Positions 35,217 to 44,263 are shown, counted from the stretch's first letter. The stretch is 64,000 nucleotides of DNA from an uncultured Bdellovibrionales bacterium (GCA_903833275.1 CAILEP010000028.1:1-64000); one strand, 5' to 3'. Translations and numbers: made by a program. Notes: generated from the sequence alone by a model not told the origin.

Positions 35217-35878
35217 TCTTTTTTAGTTTTTTTTGTATCCGCCAATTGCCGCGCCAGAATCTCAATAGCTGGCGCGAAATTCTCTTCACCGCTAATCACT
35301 AAATCAGCAAAATTTTTTGATGGTTCAACAAACTGATCGTGCATCGGTTTGACTTGCGAAAAGAACTGGGACCGAACCCCTTCTGGCGTTCGACCGCGCT
35401 CCACCACATCTCGCTTCAATCGCCGCTCAAATCTCACCTCTTCACGGGCTTCAATAAATATTTTATTTCTAAGCAGCGCGCGGATACTCTCTTGGACAAA
35501 AACCAAAATGCCGTCGACAATTAGGTACGGCCGCGGCTCGCACACCAGCGCCTGATGTTGCCGCCTGTGGGTCGCAAAATCATAAATAGGCACTTCAATT
35601 GACAAACCGCGCATAGCGAGTCGAATGTGCCGCTCGAGCAAACCCCAGTCGATCGAATCGGGGTGGTCGAAGTTCACCTTGCCACCGTCATGATCAAAAT
35701 CCTCGCTGCGATCGATGTAGTAAGAGTCTTGCGCGAGCAAGGTCACATTGCCTCGACCGAGGCGCTCGGTCAGCGCGCGAGCAAACGTTGTTTTACCTGA
35801 GCCACTGCCGCCGGCAACCCCAATTGTCGTGATCATTGAGCCAGAAACAAATGCACTCGGCATGGGGGCATCGGTCAA
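35213..35878 (-). CDS. udk: Uridine kinase
   Basis: The 221-aa P-loop kinase phosphorylates uridine/cytidine to UMP/CMP. Seen: GGSGSGKT (23-30), DSYYIDRSEDFDHDGGKVNFDHPDSIDW and VDGILVF. The frame opens with TTG at 35878, overlapping upp's TGA by 4 nt; ATGs at 35863 and 35836 also keep the P-loop, and none has a good ribosome-binding site, so the start is uncertain. It is the last gene of the urc1-urc4-upp-udk unit, feeding uridine into the UMP pool. Confidence 0.9.
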   Translation of the reverse strand: MTDAPMPSAFVSGSMITTIGVAGGSGSGKTTFARALTERLGRGNVTLLAQDSYYIDRSEDFDHDGGKVNFDHPDSIDWGLLERHIRLAMRGLSIEVPIYDFATHRRQHQALVCEPRPYLIVDGILVFVQESIRALLRNKIFIEAREEVRFERRLKRDVVERGRTPEGVRSQFFSQVKPMHDQFVEPSKNFADLVISGEENFAPAIEILARQLADTKKTKKD

Positions 35879-36534
35879 GCTTCAGCCCCGACCTCTGCGC
35901 CAAACGTGCCATAGATTCTATCGCCAGCATCACCGATACCCGGCAGAATATAGCCCTCGGTGTTCACGTCAGGTTCAACACTTAGAGTGTAGACGTGCAC
36001 GTCGGGGTGAGCCTTCAAGAAGCGCTCAAGCCCTGTTTTTGCCGCCAATATAGTCACGAACATAATAGGCCCAGTGTTGTATTCTTTAAGGCGAGAAATT
36101 GCAGCAATTGCGGTGTCGCCCGTAGCGAGCAATGGGTCCAGAACCGCAACTCTTGTGCCCTTGATATTCTTTGGAAGGCGAAAATAGTACTCGACCGTGT
36201 TGTTGACGAATTTGTCGCGGTAAATGCCGATATGGCCAACTGTGCAGTAAGGCAAAAGACTCAACATGCCCTCAAGCATGGCCTGGCCCGCGCGCATGAT
36301 TGGCACGAGCGAAAGATTCTCAACTATCTTTAATCCGGTTGTCGCCTTCAGCGGAGTCTCAACCTTGAAACCCTTGGTCTTAAAATCGCGGGTCACTTCG
36401 TAAGCCAAGATCTGGCTGATTTCAGAAATCAAACGACGAAAATTATCTGGCGTCGTGGCCTTATTGCGCAGATGCCAAAGTTTATCTTGAGCCAGCGGAT
36501 GATCAATGATGTGAATATTCTTGTCGTGCTTCAA
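35875..36534 (-). CDS. upp: Uracil phosphoribosyltransferase
   Basis: This 219-aa enzyme makes UMP from uracil and PRPP. It has the PRPP-binding loop VLDPLLATGDTAIAAISRL and the uracil-site C-terminus DVNTEGYILPGIGDAGDRIYGT. The start is TTG at 36534 with GAGG 6 nt upstream. In the yeast URC pathway the equivalent step is Urc6; here upp is linked to urc1 and urc4 homologues, so it probably supplies the nucleotide that the ring-opening enzymes use, as well as acting in salvage. Confidence 0.93.
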   Translation of the reverse strand: MKHDKNIHIIDHPLAQDKLWHLRNKATTPDNFRRLISEISQILAYEVTRDFKTKGFKVETPLKATTGLKIVENLSLVPIMRAGQAMLEGMLSLLPYCTVGHIGIYRDKFVNNTVEYYFRLPKNIKGTRVAVLDPLLATGDTAIAAISRLKEYNTGPIMFVTILAAKTGLERFLKAHPDVHVYTLSVEPDVNTEGYILPGIGDAGDRIYGTFGAEVGAEA

Positions 36535-36564
36535 CTGAGACCTCTTTCAAAATTAAAAAACTTT

Positions 36565-37818
36565 TTAAAACACAGTGCCATCGCTCATGATTTCAAACGG
36601 AGGCTTGCCGCCCCGTTTTTCTTGAGCGAGTTTTCGACCAGCCCACCAAGTGCCGCCCTCGAGAACCTTTACGAGCGGAAACTCGTCTTCAGACAACTTT
36701 AATTTTCGCCTAATAACTTTGGCAACTTCGTCGAGCAATGCCACTGTCAGCGCCCGCCATTCAATAATTATTTTAGAATCCGGGTACAGGGCGCGGCTGC
36801 CAACATTTTGGCGAAGCTCCACCAACCCCGAATCAATGATTAAGCCGCCATTACGATACTCCGCGAGACCGGTGAGCTTATTCAAATTCAAAAACTTAAA
36901 GCCCATGCCCTCAAGCGGCTCAAGTAAAGAATAGGTTAACCACTGCGAGAGTTTATGAAAGGGCACAAAGGCCTCCCAGCCTTCTGCCAGCGCCGGATGG
37001 CGCCAGGTATCGCCGAGGTTAATATCATTCATGATAATTCGGCCAGGCCAAATTTCACCCAGCCCGCGCAAAACAACCTTCAGCATATCTTCGGCTTCGA
37101 TTTTTTTATTCGGGTATTTCTTTAGCAAATAGTCGACGATAAAACCGGGGCGATGATATTCGGGCCCAGCGAAATATTCGTTGCTATTCTCAATAGCCTT
37201 ACCCAATCTATGAAGAAGTTCGGCTCGGCCTTTAGCTCCCAATAAAGGGTTGCCTACCGAAACTTGAAAACCTTTTTGGATGTGGGCCTCGGTCATCTGC
37301 ATTAAGCCCGAAGCATCGGCCCAAAACTTTTGTTTTTGACTCGACGAAAACTCGCCGGCCATAAACATATTGAAACTTGCCACGGCCAAACCTTCAGAAC
37401 GCGAATAGAGGTGTCCATTCTCGGTGTACTTCCAGTCATTACCGGCACCCGCATCAAGCAGAACGCTTGTGACGCAGAGATCGATTTTAATACGGGCTTT
37501 CTCTTCAGCGGTTTCGTTCGCAATAAGGCGATCTAGCTGAGCAATACGATCAATACCACCCACACGAAAATGATTAAACCGCGAATGATAGGGTATTTTC
37601 ATATCGGGGTATTTGTCGCGGATCACTTCAAGAACGTAATCGGCGACGGTGTCTAATTTTTCGAGATGAACTATGAACTCACCCTCACCTTTGAGACTCA
37701 GTTCAAGAATCTTACGAGACCGCTCGCGAACAGCCTTGGCCGATAGCAAATAATCGACTTGCTCAGCGCTCGAACCATCGTTTCGGAATTCTGATTCGCT
37801 TGGTGAATACTCACTCAT
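36565..37818 (-). CDS. URC4/Urg3 family protein (DUF1688)
   Basis: This 417-aa protein matches the URC4 family end to end: SAKAVRERSRKILEL, IPYHSRFNHFRVGGIDR, VTSVLLDAGAGNDWKY, GDTWRHPALAEG, VPFHKLSQWLTYSLLEPL, AEYRNGGL, and the C-terminal VLEGGTWWAGRKLAQEKRGGKPPFEIMSDGTVF. In Lachancea kluyveri, URC4 is needed for growth on uracil as nitrogen source; its biochemical step is not firmly settled. It overlaps urc1 by 8 nt and precedes upp by 30 nt. Confidence 0.9.
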   Translation of the reverse strand: MSEYSPSESEFRNDGSSAEQVDYLLSAKAVRERSRKILELSLKGEGEFIVHLEKLDTVADYVLEVIRDKYPDMKIPYHSRFNHFRVGGIDRIAQLDRLIANETAEEKARIKIDLCVTSVLLDAGAGNDWKYTENGHLYSRSEGLAVASFNMFMAGEFSSSQKQKFWADASGLMQMTEAHIQKGFQVSVGNPLLGAKGRAELLHRLGKAIENSNEYFAGPEYHRPGFIVDYLLKKYPNKKIEAEDMLKVVLRGLGEIWPGRIIMNDINLGDTWRHPALAEGWEAFVPFHKLSQWLTYSLLEPLEGMGFKFLNLNKLTGLAEYRNGGLIIDSGLVELRQNVGSRALYPDSKIIIEWRALTVALLDEVAKVIRRKLKLSEDEFPLVKVLEGGTWWAGRKLAQEKRGGKPPFEIMSDGTVF

Positions 37819-39070
37819 TGAGACCGCGCCCCTTCACTTTTTTAAGATCGCCCTTATTTTTTACTTTCTCATCGGTGAAATAGCCGGCCGCTTTCTTGGC
37901 CTCCATTTCAACTTTCGCATCATCCGGCACCAGATCATCTGGTATCGGCACGCGCTTAACGATTTGGATGCCGCTATTGACGATGGCGTCGTATTTCATG
38001 TCACTCATTGAAATAAAATTATCAATTCGTTTAATGCCGAGCCAATGCAAAACATCGGGCATGATTTGTTGAAAGCGCATGTCTTGTACGCCGGCTACGC
38101 ACTCTGTTCGGTGAAAATACTCAGCCGCGGTGTCGCCATCTTTGTGGCGTTTGCGAGCATTATAAACCAAGAACTTCGTCACCTCTCCGAGCGCGCGACC
38201 TTCTTTTCTAAAATACACAACCAAGCCAGAACCACCGGCTTGGGCCGTTTTAATGGCCTCTTCTATGCCGTGCACCAGGTACGGCCGGCAGGTGCAGATA
38301 TCTGAACCAAAAACATCAGAACCATTGCACTCATCATGCACCCGGCAGGTGAGTTGTTTTTTAATATCCGGTATGTAAGCGACTGGACCAAAAATATAGA
38401 CCGTGGTGCCACCGATCGGCGGTAGAAAAACTTTAATATCGGGTCGAGTGACAAGCTCTGGGAACATCCCGCCCGTGTGCTGAAAAAGACCGCGTCGCAG
38501 GTCGCCCTCTTCTATACCGAAGCGTTTGGCAATGCCGGGCAAATGCCAAACCGGCTCAATCGCCATTTTTGTAACCGCCACATCACCTTTTTTACCAACA
38601 ATTTTGCCATCTATTTTAATACGTTTTTTTGCAATGGCATCGAAAATTTCTGGCATGTGAATGTGAGCTTTTGTGACGGCAATTGAAGGGCGGATATCGT
38701 AGCCCTTTTTAAAGTACTCCTGAAAGTCAGCGAAAACATTTGACCCCCATGGGTCGAGCGCAACTATTTTTTCGGGGTCCGACCACGACGGAAATGGGCC
38801 AATTGGCTCAGCCGGCGCGGTGTTAGTCAAATCGGGCTTGAATTCATTCTTCAAACCACCCGCTGCTGTCGCGAGCGCACGATACACTGAATAGGCGCCA
38901 CCATGGGTGCCAATCGCATTGCGGGCCGTGAGGTCGGTCAAAGAGGCCACGACAGGCCCACGCTGATGGGCGGTTTTTGCCCCCCAATTGATCGGCAGAG
39001 ATCTGGTGAAAACCTGACTCGGGTGGGAGGTTAAGATAACGTGCGACTGAAGTAAATTGTGGTTCGGCAT
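37811..39070 (-). CDS. URC1-type GTP cyclohydrolase II-like protein
   Basis: The 419-aa protein has a ~230-aa N-terminal extension followed by a RibA-like cyclohydrolase domain. Zinc ligands appear in CRVHDECNGSDVFGSDICTC, and the catalytic YFRKEGRALG replaces the usual RxEGRG of RibA. The long N-terminus (THGGAYSVYRALATAAG, DPWGSNVFADF, RPSIAVTKAHIHMPEI) is the hallmark of the Urc1 subfamily, which is linked to uracil degradation rather than riboflavin. ATG with GGGAG upstream. It is the first gene of the operon; no rib genes are nearby. Confidence 0.9.
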   Translation of the reverse strand: MPNHNLLQSHVILTSHPSQVFTRSLPINWGAKTAHQRGPVVASLTDLTARNAIGTHGGAYSVYRALATAAGGLKNEFKPDLTNTAPAEPIGPFPSWSDPEKIVALDPWGSNVFADFQEYFKKGYDIRPSIAVTKAHIHMPEIFDAIAKKRIKIDGKIVGKKGDVAVTKMAIEPVWHLPGIAKRFGIEEGDLRRGLFQHTGGMFPELVTRPDIKVFLPPIGGTTVYIFGPVAYIPDIKKQLTCRVHDECNGSDVFGSDICTCRPYLVHGIEEAIKTAQAGGSGLVVYFRKEGRALGEVTKFLVYNARKRHKDGDTAAEYFHRTECVAGVQDMRFQQIMPDVLHWLGIKRIDNFISMSDMKYDAIVNSGIQIVKRVPIPDDLVPDDAKVEMEAKKAAGYFTDEKVKNKGDLKKVKGRGLNE

Positions 39071-39102
39071 CGAGGGGTCTCCCTAAAGATCAAAATTCTG
39101 GC

Positions 39103-39122
39103 GCCGAGAGGGGCCCTCTGGC
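39103..39122. promoter_or_regulatory. Palindrome in urc operon leader
   Basis: GCC, a bulged G, AGAGGG, central G, CCCTCT, GGC: a near-perfect 20-bp palindrome 33-52 nt upstream of the urc1 ATG. An AT-rich -10-like TATATA/TATAAG lies further upstream on the minus strand (39153-39162), with only a weak -35. It is a candidate operator or leader hairpin for uracil-responsive control. Confidence 0.4.
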
Positions 39123-39256
39123 AATAGGAAATCATGGGTTGGGGCGCAGAGTCTTATATATAGAGAAGGTACGACAAACGTAATTGGCATTGAAAGTCGC
39201 TCAAACCGCCCCCTAAAAACCGCGCCCTGTATTTAAACGATATTAAAGTTCTCTAT

Positions 39257-39284
39257 TCTGTCTAGGTTCTCAACCTGAGACAGA
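39257..39284 (+). other. Hairpin in the 348-nt urc1 / Ig-like gene intergenic region
   Basis: TCTGTCTAGGTT (39257-39268) pairs with AACCTGAGACAGA (39272-39284), leaving one bulged G and a 3-nt loop. A plausible plus-strand promoter follows: TTGATT (39305-39310), 17 nt, TCTAAG (39328-39333). The rest of the 39071-39418 gap contains the urc palindrome and no gene. Confidence 0.5.
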
Positions 39285-39418
39285 TTATTATGCTGATTAA
39301 CGCATTGATTCTGAGCTTGAATTTCACTCTAAGACACGAGCAAAGACCCTTCTGCCGCCGCTACACCGCCGCCCATGCTAGAATTATCTAACATCTGTAC
39401 GTAACTGGGTAAGGATCT

Positions 39419-42409
39419 ATGAAACTTGAACGTGTGCACTTGAAAAACAAGTCGCGCGCTCGGGTGGCATTTCTTTGCCCCCGTCGCGACCACTCGCCTT
39501 TGAAGGTCTGGCAAAAAGCCGGTCTTCTGCTTGGGCTTCTGGCGCTCCCCCTCACCCTATTAACCTCATGCAAATCCACCGACGCCGATGACTGCGTCAA
39601 AAAATTTGATGTCACCATCACGCCTGACAAGATCGACGATGGCACTGTCTATATTTCGCCTGAGAAGCTCAATTTTCTTTTTGAAGCAGACTATTTCATA
39701 ATCGATGATACGGATTTAAAAGTCGCAATCACTGGCCGCCGAAGCGATTCGCGGGATATCGACCTCGATTTAAACGGCATTAAATTAACCCGTGATGATG
39801 GTCATCGCGGGATTGAGCACGAGGATTTTGATCGTGGCCACGCATGCACCAATATCCATTTCAAACCCCACAAGCTGCACCTAAATGGCGCTGAAGATTT
39901 CAGCCATTTTATGTCGCGGGTTAAAACCAATCGCGGCAAAATCGCAATCCGACTGCACGGTGGCGACGACCTGAGAAACCGATATAAAAGTGTCCAAATC
40001 GAGCTGATCGGCCGTACTTTTAGCGACGCCAACTGCAAGGCCAAACCGGCGCCGACCCCAACTCCGACCCCGGTGGTCAACTTGGGAGACTATGCGCCAA
40101 AGATCACTGCAACGAACCCGAACGTAACGCCGACAAATTCTACCAATATGATGGTGACCTTTTCTGCCACCGCCACAGACGGGGTTTTCTTCTGCTCGCT
40201 TGATAATGCGGTGGCCACAAAATGTTCGTCGCCTGTTAATTACTCGAATCTAACAAACGGCACTCACCTCTTTCAGGTGTCAGGCCAAACCCCGGGTGGC
40301 GTTAGTGCCGGCTCAGCGGCAAGTTACTCTTGGGCGATCGACACGACGGCTCCAACTGTCACTATTACCAACGCGGCTTCGTTACCGACCCTAACGAACA
40401 ATACCGCTATCTCGCTTGTTTTTTCAGCGACGAAGCCGAGCAGCACTTTTACCTGTAGCCTTGATAGTGCCACGGCTTCTAGTTGCACTTCACCCGCGGC
40501 TTATAATTCTTTGACGGCAGGTTTACATAGCTTTCAAGTTTGGGCGACTGACTCGCTCGGCAATATCAGCCCGACCCCCGCCCTATTTCAATGGAATATC
40601 GATTTGACCGCGCCGGTGACCTCAATCTTAAACACCATTCCGACGGCGGCGATTACAAATATTAATACGATGCAGGTCACGTTCTCTGCCAATAAAACTG
40701 CAAACTTCGCTTGCTCAATCGACAATGGCCCAATGACCTCGTGCACTTCGCCCGCATCATTTCAAAATCTCGCAGCGGGCAATCACTACTTTGGCGTAAT
40801 AGCCACCGACTTGGCTGGCAATGTTGGCCTTGCTGTCACCTATGCTTGGATTACAGACTACACTGCGCCCGTCATCACACTTGGCTCGGTTGTGCCGGCA
40901 CAGGGTTTGACCAACGCGCAAAGTGTTTCTGCGGCCTTTAGTGCTGATAAGCCGGCGGCCTTTACCTGCACCTTCGACAACCTAGCCCCGACCGCCTGCG
41001 TGTCGCCATTTACCACCGCCATTTCGGCAAGTGGCCCTCACACCTTGGTGCTCGTAGCCGCTGACCTTGCTGGCAATATCAGTGCACCAGTCACCCTCAA
41101 TTGGCAGATGGACTTCACTGCTCCAATTATAAGCTTTGGCCTAATTACCCCGAACACAAATGCGAACGTGAACTCAACTGATTTTACATTTCAAATTTTA
41201 CCTTCGAAATCGGTGACTTTGAACGCGACACTAAATGGCGTTAGCATTGTGACCCCGACCAATCCGATCACATTGAGTGGGCTTGCCGAGGGCAGTTACA
41301 CATTGACCGTGTCAGCGACAGATCTCGTCGGCTATACTTCAAATGTCTTAACCTATTCATTTACCGTCGATCTGACCGCACCAATATTGACGCTTTCAAC
41401 CAACACCGTAAGCCCCACCAACAAAGACGTAGCGACCTTCACGTTTACTGCTAACGAATCAGCCACCTTTGCCTGTAACTTTGACGGCGCCGGTTTCGCG
41501 GCCTGCGTAAGCCCCGCCCCCTACGCCGGTATCGCCGATGGCAGCCACACTTTTATCGTTCAGGCCACTGACTTGGCGGGCAACGCAAGCACGGCGAGTT
41601 TCTCTTGGATCGTTGACACCGTACCTCCGACCACCACAGGTACCATTTCTGTGCAAACGGCTAATGCGACAGTTTCGCTTGGCTCAAACAAGTCGCCCGT
41701 CACTTTTACTTGCTCAATCGACAACGGCCCTCTGACAGTGTGCTCACAAGTTGTGAGCTATACCAATCTAGAATCAGGCCCGCACCTTTTCGTGGCCTAC
41801 TCAACCGATGCGTCGGGCAACATTGACCCCAACGGCTTTTCAACTATTTTCTATATTTTGCCGCCCATTCAGACGATTATCTCTTCGACCTTGCCAGCAA
41901 AAAATCTCACGAATTCGACAACTATGATTATTTCGTTCACTGCGACCGTGACGGCCTCGGCATTTGAATGCTCTCTCGACTCGGCGCCCGCCACAAGCTG
42001 CAGTTCTCCAGTTACTTACACGGGCCTGGTCAATGGCGCGCACAATTTCTTGGTTAAGGCCACCGATCAGTCAGGCCACAAAGACCCTGTCGGCGCTGCT
42101 TTCACTTGGACTGTCGACACCGCGCCTCCAGCTGTCTCTGCAGTTTCTTTTTCAATTACCAGCAACACAGTGACCATTACCTACACTACGAACAAGCTTT
42201 CAACTGACCAAGTGCTTTATGGCGCCGGCAGCACGGCTGCGAACATCAATCAGGCTACCACAGAGAGCACGGCCTACTCGACAACCCACACCGTGACGAT
42301 TTCTGGTTTGACGGCAAATACCGCCTACACTCTTGAGGTCGCTGGTCACGATCAGGCGGGGAATGCGTATGCGAGCAGCCCGGCTCAGACAGTGCGTACG
42401 CACAGATAG
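39419..42409 (+). CDS. Large lipoprotein with eight Ig-like repeats and C-terminal FN3-like domain
   Basis: This 996-aa exported protein has an unusually long N-region, then a hydrophobic stretch ending in the lipobox LLTSC (~Cys50). A unique beta-rich domain follows (about 60-200), then a PTPTPTP linker and eight ~85-aa repeats starting near residue 218. Most repeats carry the pair FxCSxD...xC and end in ...ATDxxGN...W-x-DxTAP, typical of bacterial Ig-like surface proteins. Repeat 5 lacks both cysteines. The last ~90 residues (NTVTITYTTNKLSTDQVLYG...ISGLTANTAYTLEVAGHDQAGN) look like a fibronectin type III domain. AAGGA precedes the ATG. It is probably a surface adhesin or ligand-binding protein. 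Confidence 0.82.
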   Translation: MKLERVHLKNKSRARVAFLCPRRDHSPLKVWQKAGLLLGLLALPLTLLTSCKSTDADDCVKKFDVTITPDKIDDGTVYISPEKLNFLFEADYFIIDDTDLKVAITGRRSDSRDIDLDLNGIKLTRDDGHRGIEHEDFDRGHACTNIHFKPHKLHLNGAEDFSHFMSRVKTNRGKIAIRLHGGDDLRNRYKSVQIELIGRTFSDANCKAKPAPTPTPTPVVNLGDYAPKITATNPNVTPTNSTNMMVTFSATATDGVFFCSLDNAVATKCSSPVNYSNLTNGTHLFQVSGQTPGGVSAGSAASYSWAIDTTAPTVTITNAASLPTLTNNTAISLVFSATKPSSTFTCSLDSATASSCTSPAAYNSLTAGLHSFQVWATDSLGNISPTPALFQWNIDLTAPVTSILNTIPTAAITNINTMQVTFSANKTANFACSIDNGPMTSCTSPASFQNLAAGNHYFGVIATDLAGNVGLAVTYAWITDYTAPVITLGSVVPAQGLTNAQSVSAAFSADKPAAFTCTFDNLAPTACVSPFTTAISASGPHTLVLVAADLAGNISAPVTLNWQMDFTAPIISFGLITPNTNANVNSTDFTFQILPSKSVTLNATLNGVSIVTPTNPITLSGLAEGSYTLTVSATDLVGYTSNVLTYSFTVDLTAPILTLSTNTVSPTNKDVATFTFTANESATFACNFDGAGFAACVSPAPYAGIADGSHTFIVQATDLAGNASTASFSWIVDTVPPTTTGTISVQTANATVSLGSNKSPVTFTCSIDNGPLTVCSQVVSYTNLESGPHLFVAYSTDASGNIDPNGFSTIFYILPPIQTIISSTLPAKNLTNSTTMIISFTATVTASAFECSLDSAPATSCSSPVTYTGLVNGAHNFLVKATDQSGHKDPVGAAFTWTVDTAPPAVSAVSFSITSNTVTITYTTNKLSTDQVLYGAGSTAANINQATTESTAYSTTHTVTISGLTANTAYTLEVAGHDQAGNAYASSPAQTVRTHR

Positions 42410-42469
42410 ACAAAAGATAAATAGCCGTACGCACAGATAGACAATAGATAAATAGCCGTACGCACAGAT
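42395..42469. repeat. 31-bp tandem repeat over the 3' end of the Ig-like gene
   Basis: The unit beginning CGTACGCACAGAT recurs at 42395, 42426 and 42457 (period 31, about 2.4 copies). The first copy encodes the final Arg-Thr-His-Arg and stop codon; the others lie between the two convergent genes. Each contains the palindrome CGTACG. Confidence 0.85.
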
Positions 42470-42471
42470 CA

Positions 42472-43458
42472 TCAAAGATCTAAATCGTGAATGACTCCGC
42501 GGCGAATGCTTTCGAGCGCTTTAGCGGGGTTGAGTTTAACCCCTTTGGCTTTTTCAACTAACGAATTCGATTCGTATTGATAAGTAAGCTCGATGTCTTT
42601 TTCGATCAAATAACGAAAGGCCGCGCGATCCATACGGTTGGATTTGTAGGCCGCCAGGACCTTCTGCCGATAGACATTCGTCATTAGCGACGGTTCAACC
42701 TTGCCCAACATCTCAGGCATCTCGACTGCAATCTCAAGATTAATATAATCAAAATAATATCGATGCGTAAGGCGAAAGACCTCAAAAGTATCTTGTTCGC
42801 TCAAATTGTACTTAGCCGCAGTTTCATTCGCTTGCCGAAATAGTATGCTGTCTTTGAAATCAGAAACGATATGCGGGTTGCTACTTTTCATATCGAGATC
42901 TTTTGCTTGGCCGGCATAACCCATAAGAGCTAAACGCAAAGCATAGACCCCTTTCAACGCGGCTGTTTTGGTAATACTGCCCATATCAAGATTGGCCTTG
43001 ATGCCTTCATACATGAGATCATTTTGCAAAAGCTCAAGATCTTCTTTTTCATGTTTCAACGAGTTTTCAGCGACAATCTGTTCAGTCTCTTGATTAAACT
43101 TTTGCTCAACGGGTCGCTGGTGCCCAAAATAAAGGGCCGTCGACAAAATCACAGTTGTTAATATTAGACTCGGGCGCTTTTTAACGTAGAAAAGTCTTTC
43201 GGTGATCGCCTCGGTGGGTCTGTCGATTAAGTATTCGCCTAAAAAACGAAATGGGTGTCGCCAAGATTGCGCTTCAGTCACCGCCGGGGGGTCAACAAAG
43301 AAAATTCTTGCCCCACGAGTGTCTTTGACGTCGACGACATAGGCTTTAATGGCACGAGCTTTGGCCCTGAAAAAATCGGCGCACACATTGCCCGCATAAG
43401 AAAATGGCGACCCCACGAGGGCCGCCATTAAGACTAAAACAATCGTCTTTTTAATCAT
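42472..43458 (-). CDS. Exported/membrane protein of unknown function
   Basis: The 328-aa protein has an N-terminal signal sequence (MIKKTIVLVLMAALVGSPFSYAG) and a second hydrophobic segment (PSLILTTVILSTALYFGH, about 95-112), so it may be anchored in the membrane. The rest is helical, rich in charged residues and Tyr, with no recognised motif. It starts 4 nt after the upstream exported gene's stop, so the two form an operon and may act together. Function unknown. Confidence 0.7.
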   Translation of the reverse strand: MIKKTIVLVLMAALVGSPFSYAGNVCADFFRAKARAIKAYVVDVKDTRGARIFFVDPPAVTEAQSWRHPFRFLGEYLIDRPTEAITERLFYVKKRPSLILTTVILSTALYFGHQRPVEQKFNQETEQIVAENSLKHEKEDLELLQNDLMYEGIKANLDMGSITKTAALKGVYALRLALMGYAGQAKDLDMKSSNPHIVSDFKDSILFRQANETAAKYNLSEQDTFEVFRLTHRYYFDYINLEIAVEMPEMLGKVEPSLMTNVYRQKVLAAYKSNRMDRAAFRYLIEKDIELTYQYESNSLVEKAKGVKLNPAKALESIRRGVIHDLDL

Positions 43459-43462
43459 TCGC

Positions 43463-44263
43463 TTATTTGCTGGTCGATTTCTTCAAATAATCGATTACGC
43501 TTTGTGCATAACTCTGGCTCGCATTTTTGATATCGGCAACCGATTTAGTTTGGCTGCTCATATCAACTGAATTAATGAGGCTTTGGCCCATTACGATAAC
43601 CGGAAGAGCTCCTGGATCTCGGCCTAAATCAGAAACGATCAATAGGCGCGAACCATCGCTAACAATTGCATAAAGAACCGATACACCTTGCGTAAGGCGT
43701 GACACCAATTTAATTGACGTGCCCAGTTTCACATTCAATGACTTAAGAGCGGCTGGCAATTGCTCTTCAAGAATCATCGTGCGTTTTGCAATGATGCTTT
43801 CAAGCTCTTTTACTTCTGCTGTAACGACTTCATTGGGCGTCGGAGCCACAACTGCGTTTTGCTTTTCGATAAGCTTTTCAAGCTCAGCTTTTCGAGTATC
43901 AAGTGCTTCTAATTGATTCTTTAATTTGCTCGGCTGATTCTCTTGAAGATCGCGACCGATGTTGTAAACCAACTTCGCCAACCCAGGGACCATTACGCCG
44001 GCAATTGCTAAATCAACGGCTCCGATAACGATCTGACCACCAACCACAACGCTGTTTGCTTGACCGTTAAATAGCATTTTCATCTTGGCTTCAACTTCTG
44101 CCGTTTGAGCATCAATCGCCATTTTGGCCTTGCTAAAATCAATTTTCTGAACGCCGCTGTAGTCGATCTTGCTGCTTGGGCCTTGTGAAAAACTGGGGCT
44201 TTCTGCAAAAGCCTGACCTGATACTGTGGCCAACATAGCAGCCGTTAAAATCACTTTCTTCAT
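43463..44263 (-). CDS. Exported coiled-coil protein of unknown function
   Basis: This 266-aa product has a signal peptide (MKKVILTAAMLATVSGQAFA-ES) and a hydrophobic stretch VVVGGQIVIGAVDLAIAGVMVPGLAKLV (about 72-99). A coiled coil follows (KLKNQLEALDTRKAELEKLIEKQ; AEVKELESIIAKRTMILEEQ). The overall plan (signal, central hydrophobic patch, helices) is like the exported pair at 33.9-35.2 kb, though sequence similarity is not obvious. GGAGGT lies 8 nt before the ATG. It is co-transcribed with the gene at 42472. The 282-nt gap upstream to prfC holds no gene that I can support. Confidence 0.7.
   Translation of the reverse strand: MKKVILTAAMLATVSGQAFAESPSFSQGPSSKIDYSGVQKIDFSKAKMAIDAQTAEVEAKMKMLFNGQANSVVVGGQIVIGAVDLAIAGVMVPGLAKLVYNIGRDLQENQPSKLKNQLEALDTRKAELEKLIEKQNAVVAPTPNEVVTAEVKELESIIAKRTMILEEQLPAALKSLNVKLGTSIKLVSRLTQGVSVLYAIVSDGSRLLIVSDLGRDPGALPVIVMGQSLINSVDMSSQTKSVADIKNASQSYAQSVIDYLKKSTSK

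Noticed and set aside
37811-39070. Riboflavin-pathway ribA
   Set aside because: The long conserved N-terminal region, the altered catalytic motif and linkage to DUF1688 and upp point to the Urc1 subfamily; no rib genes are adjacent.
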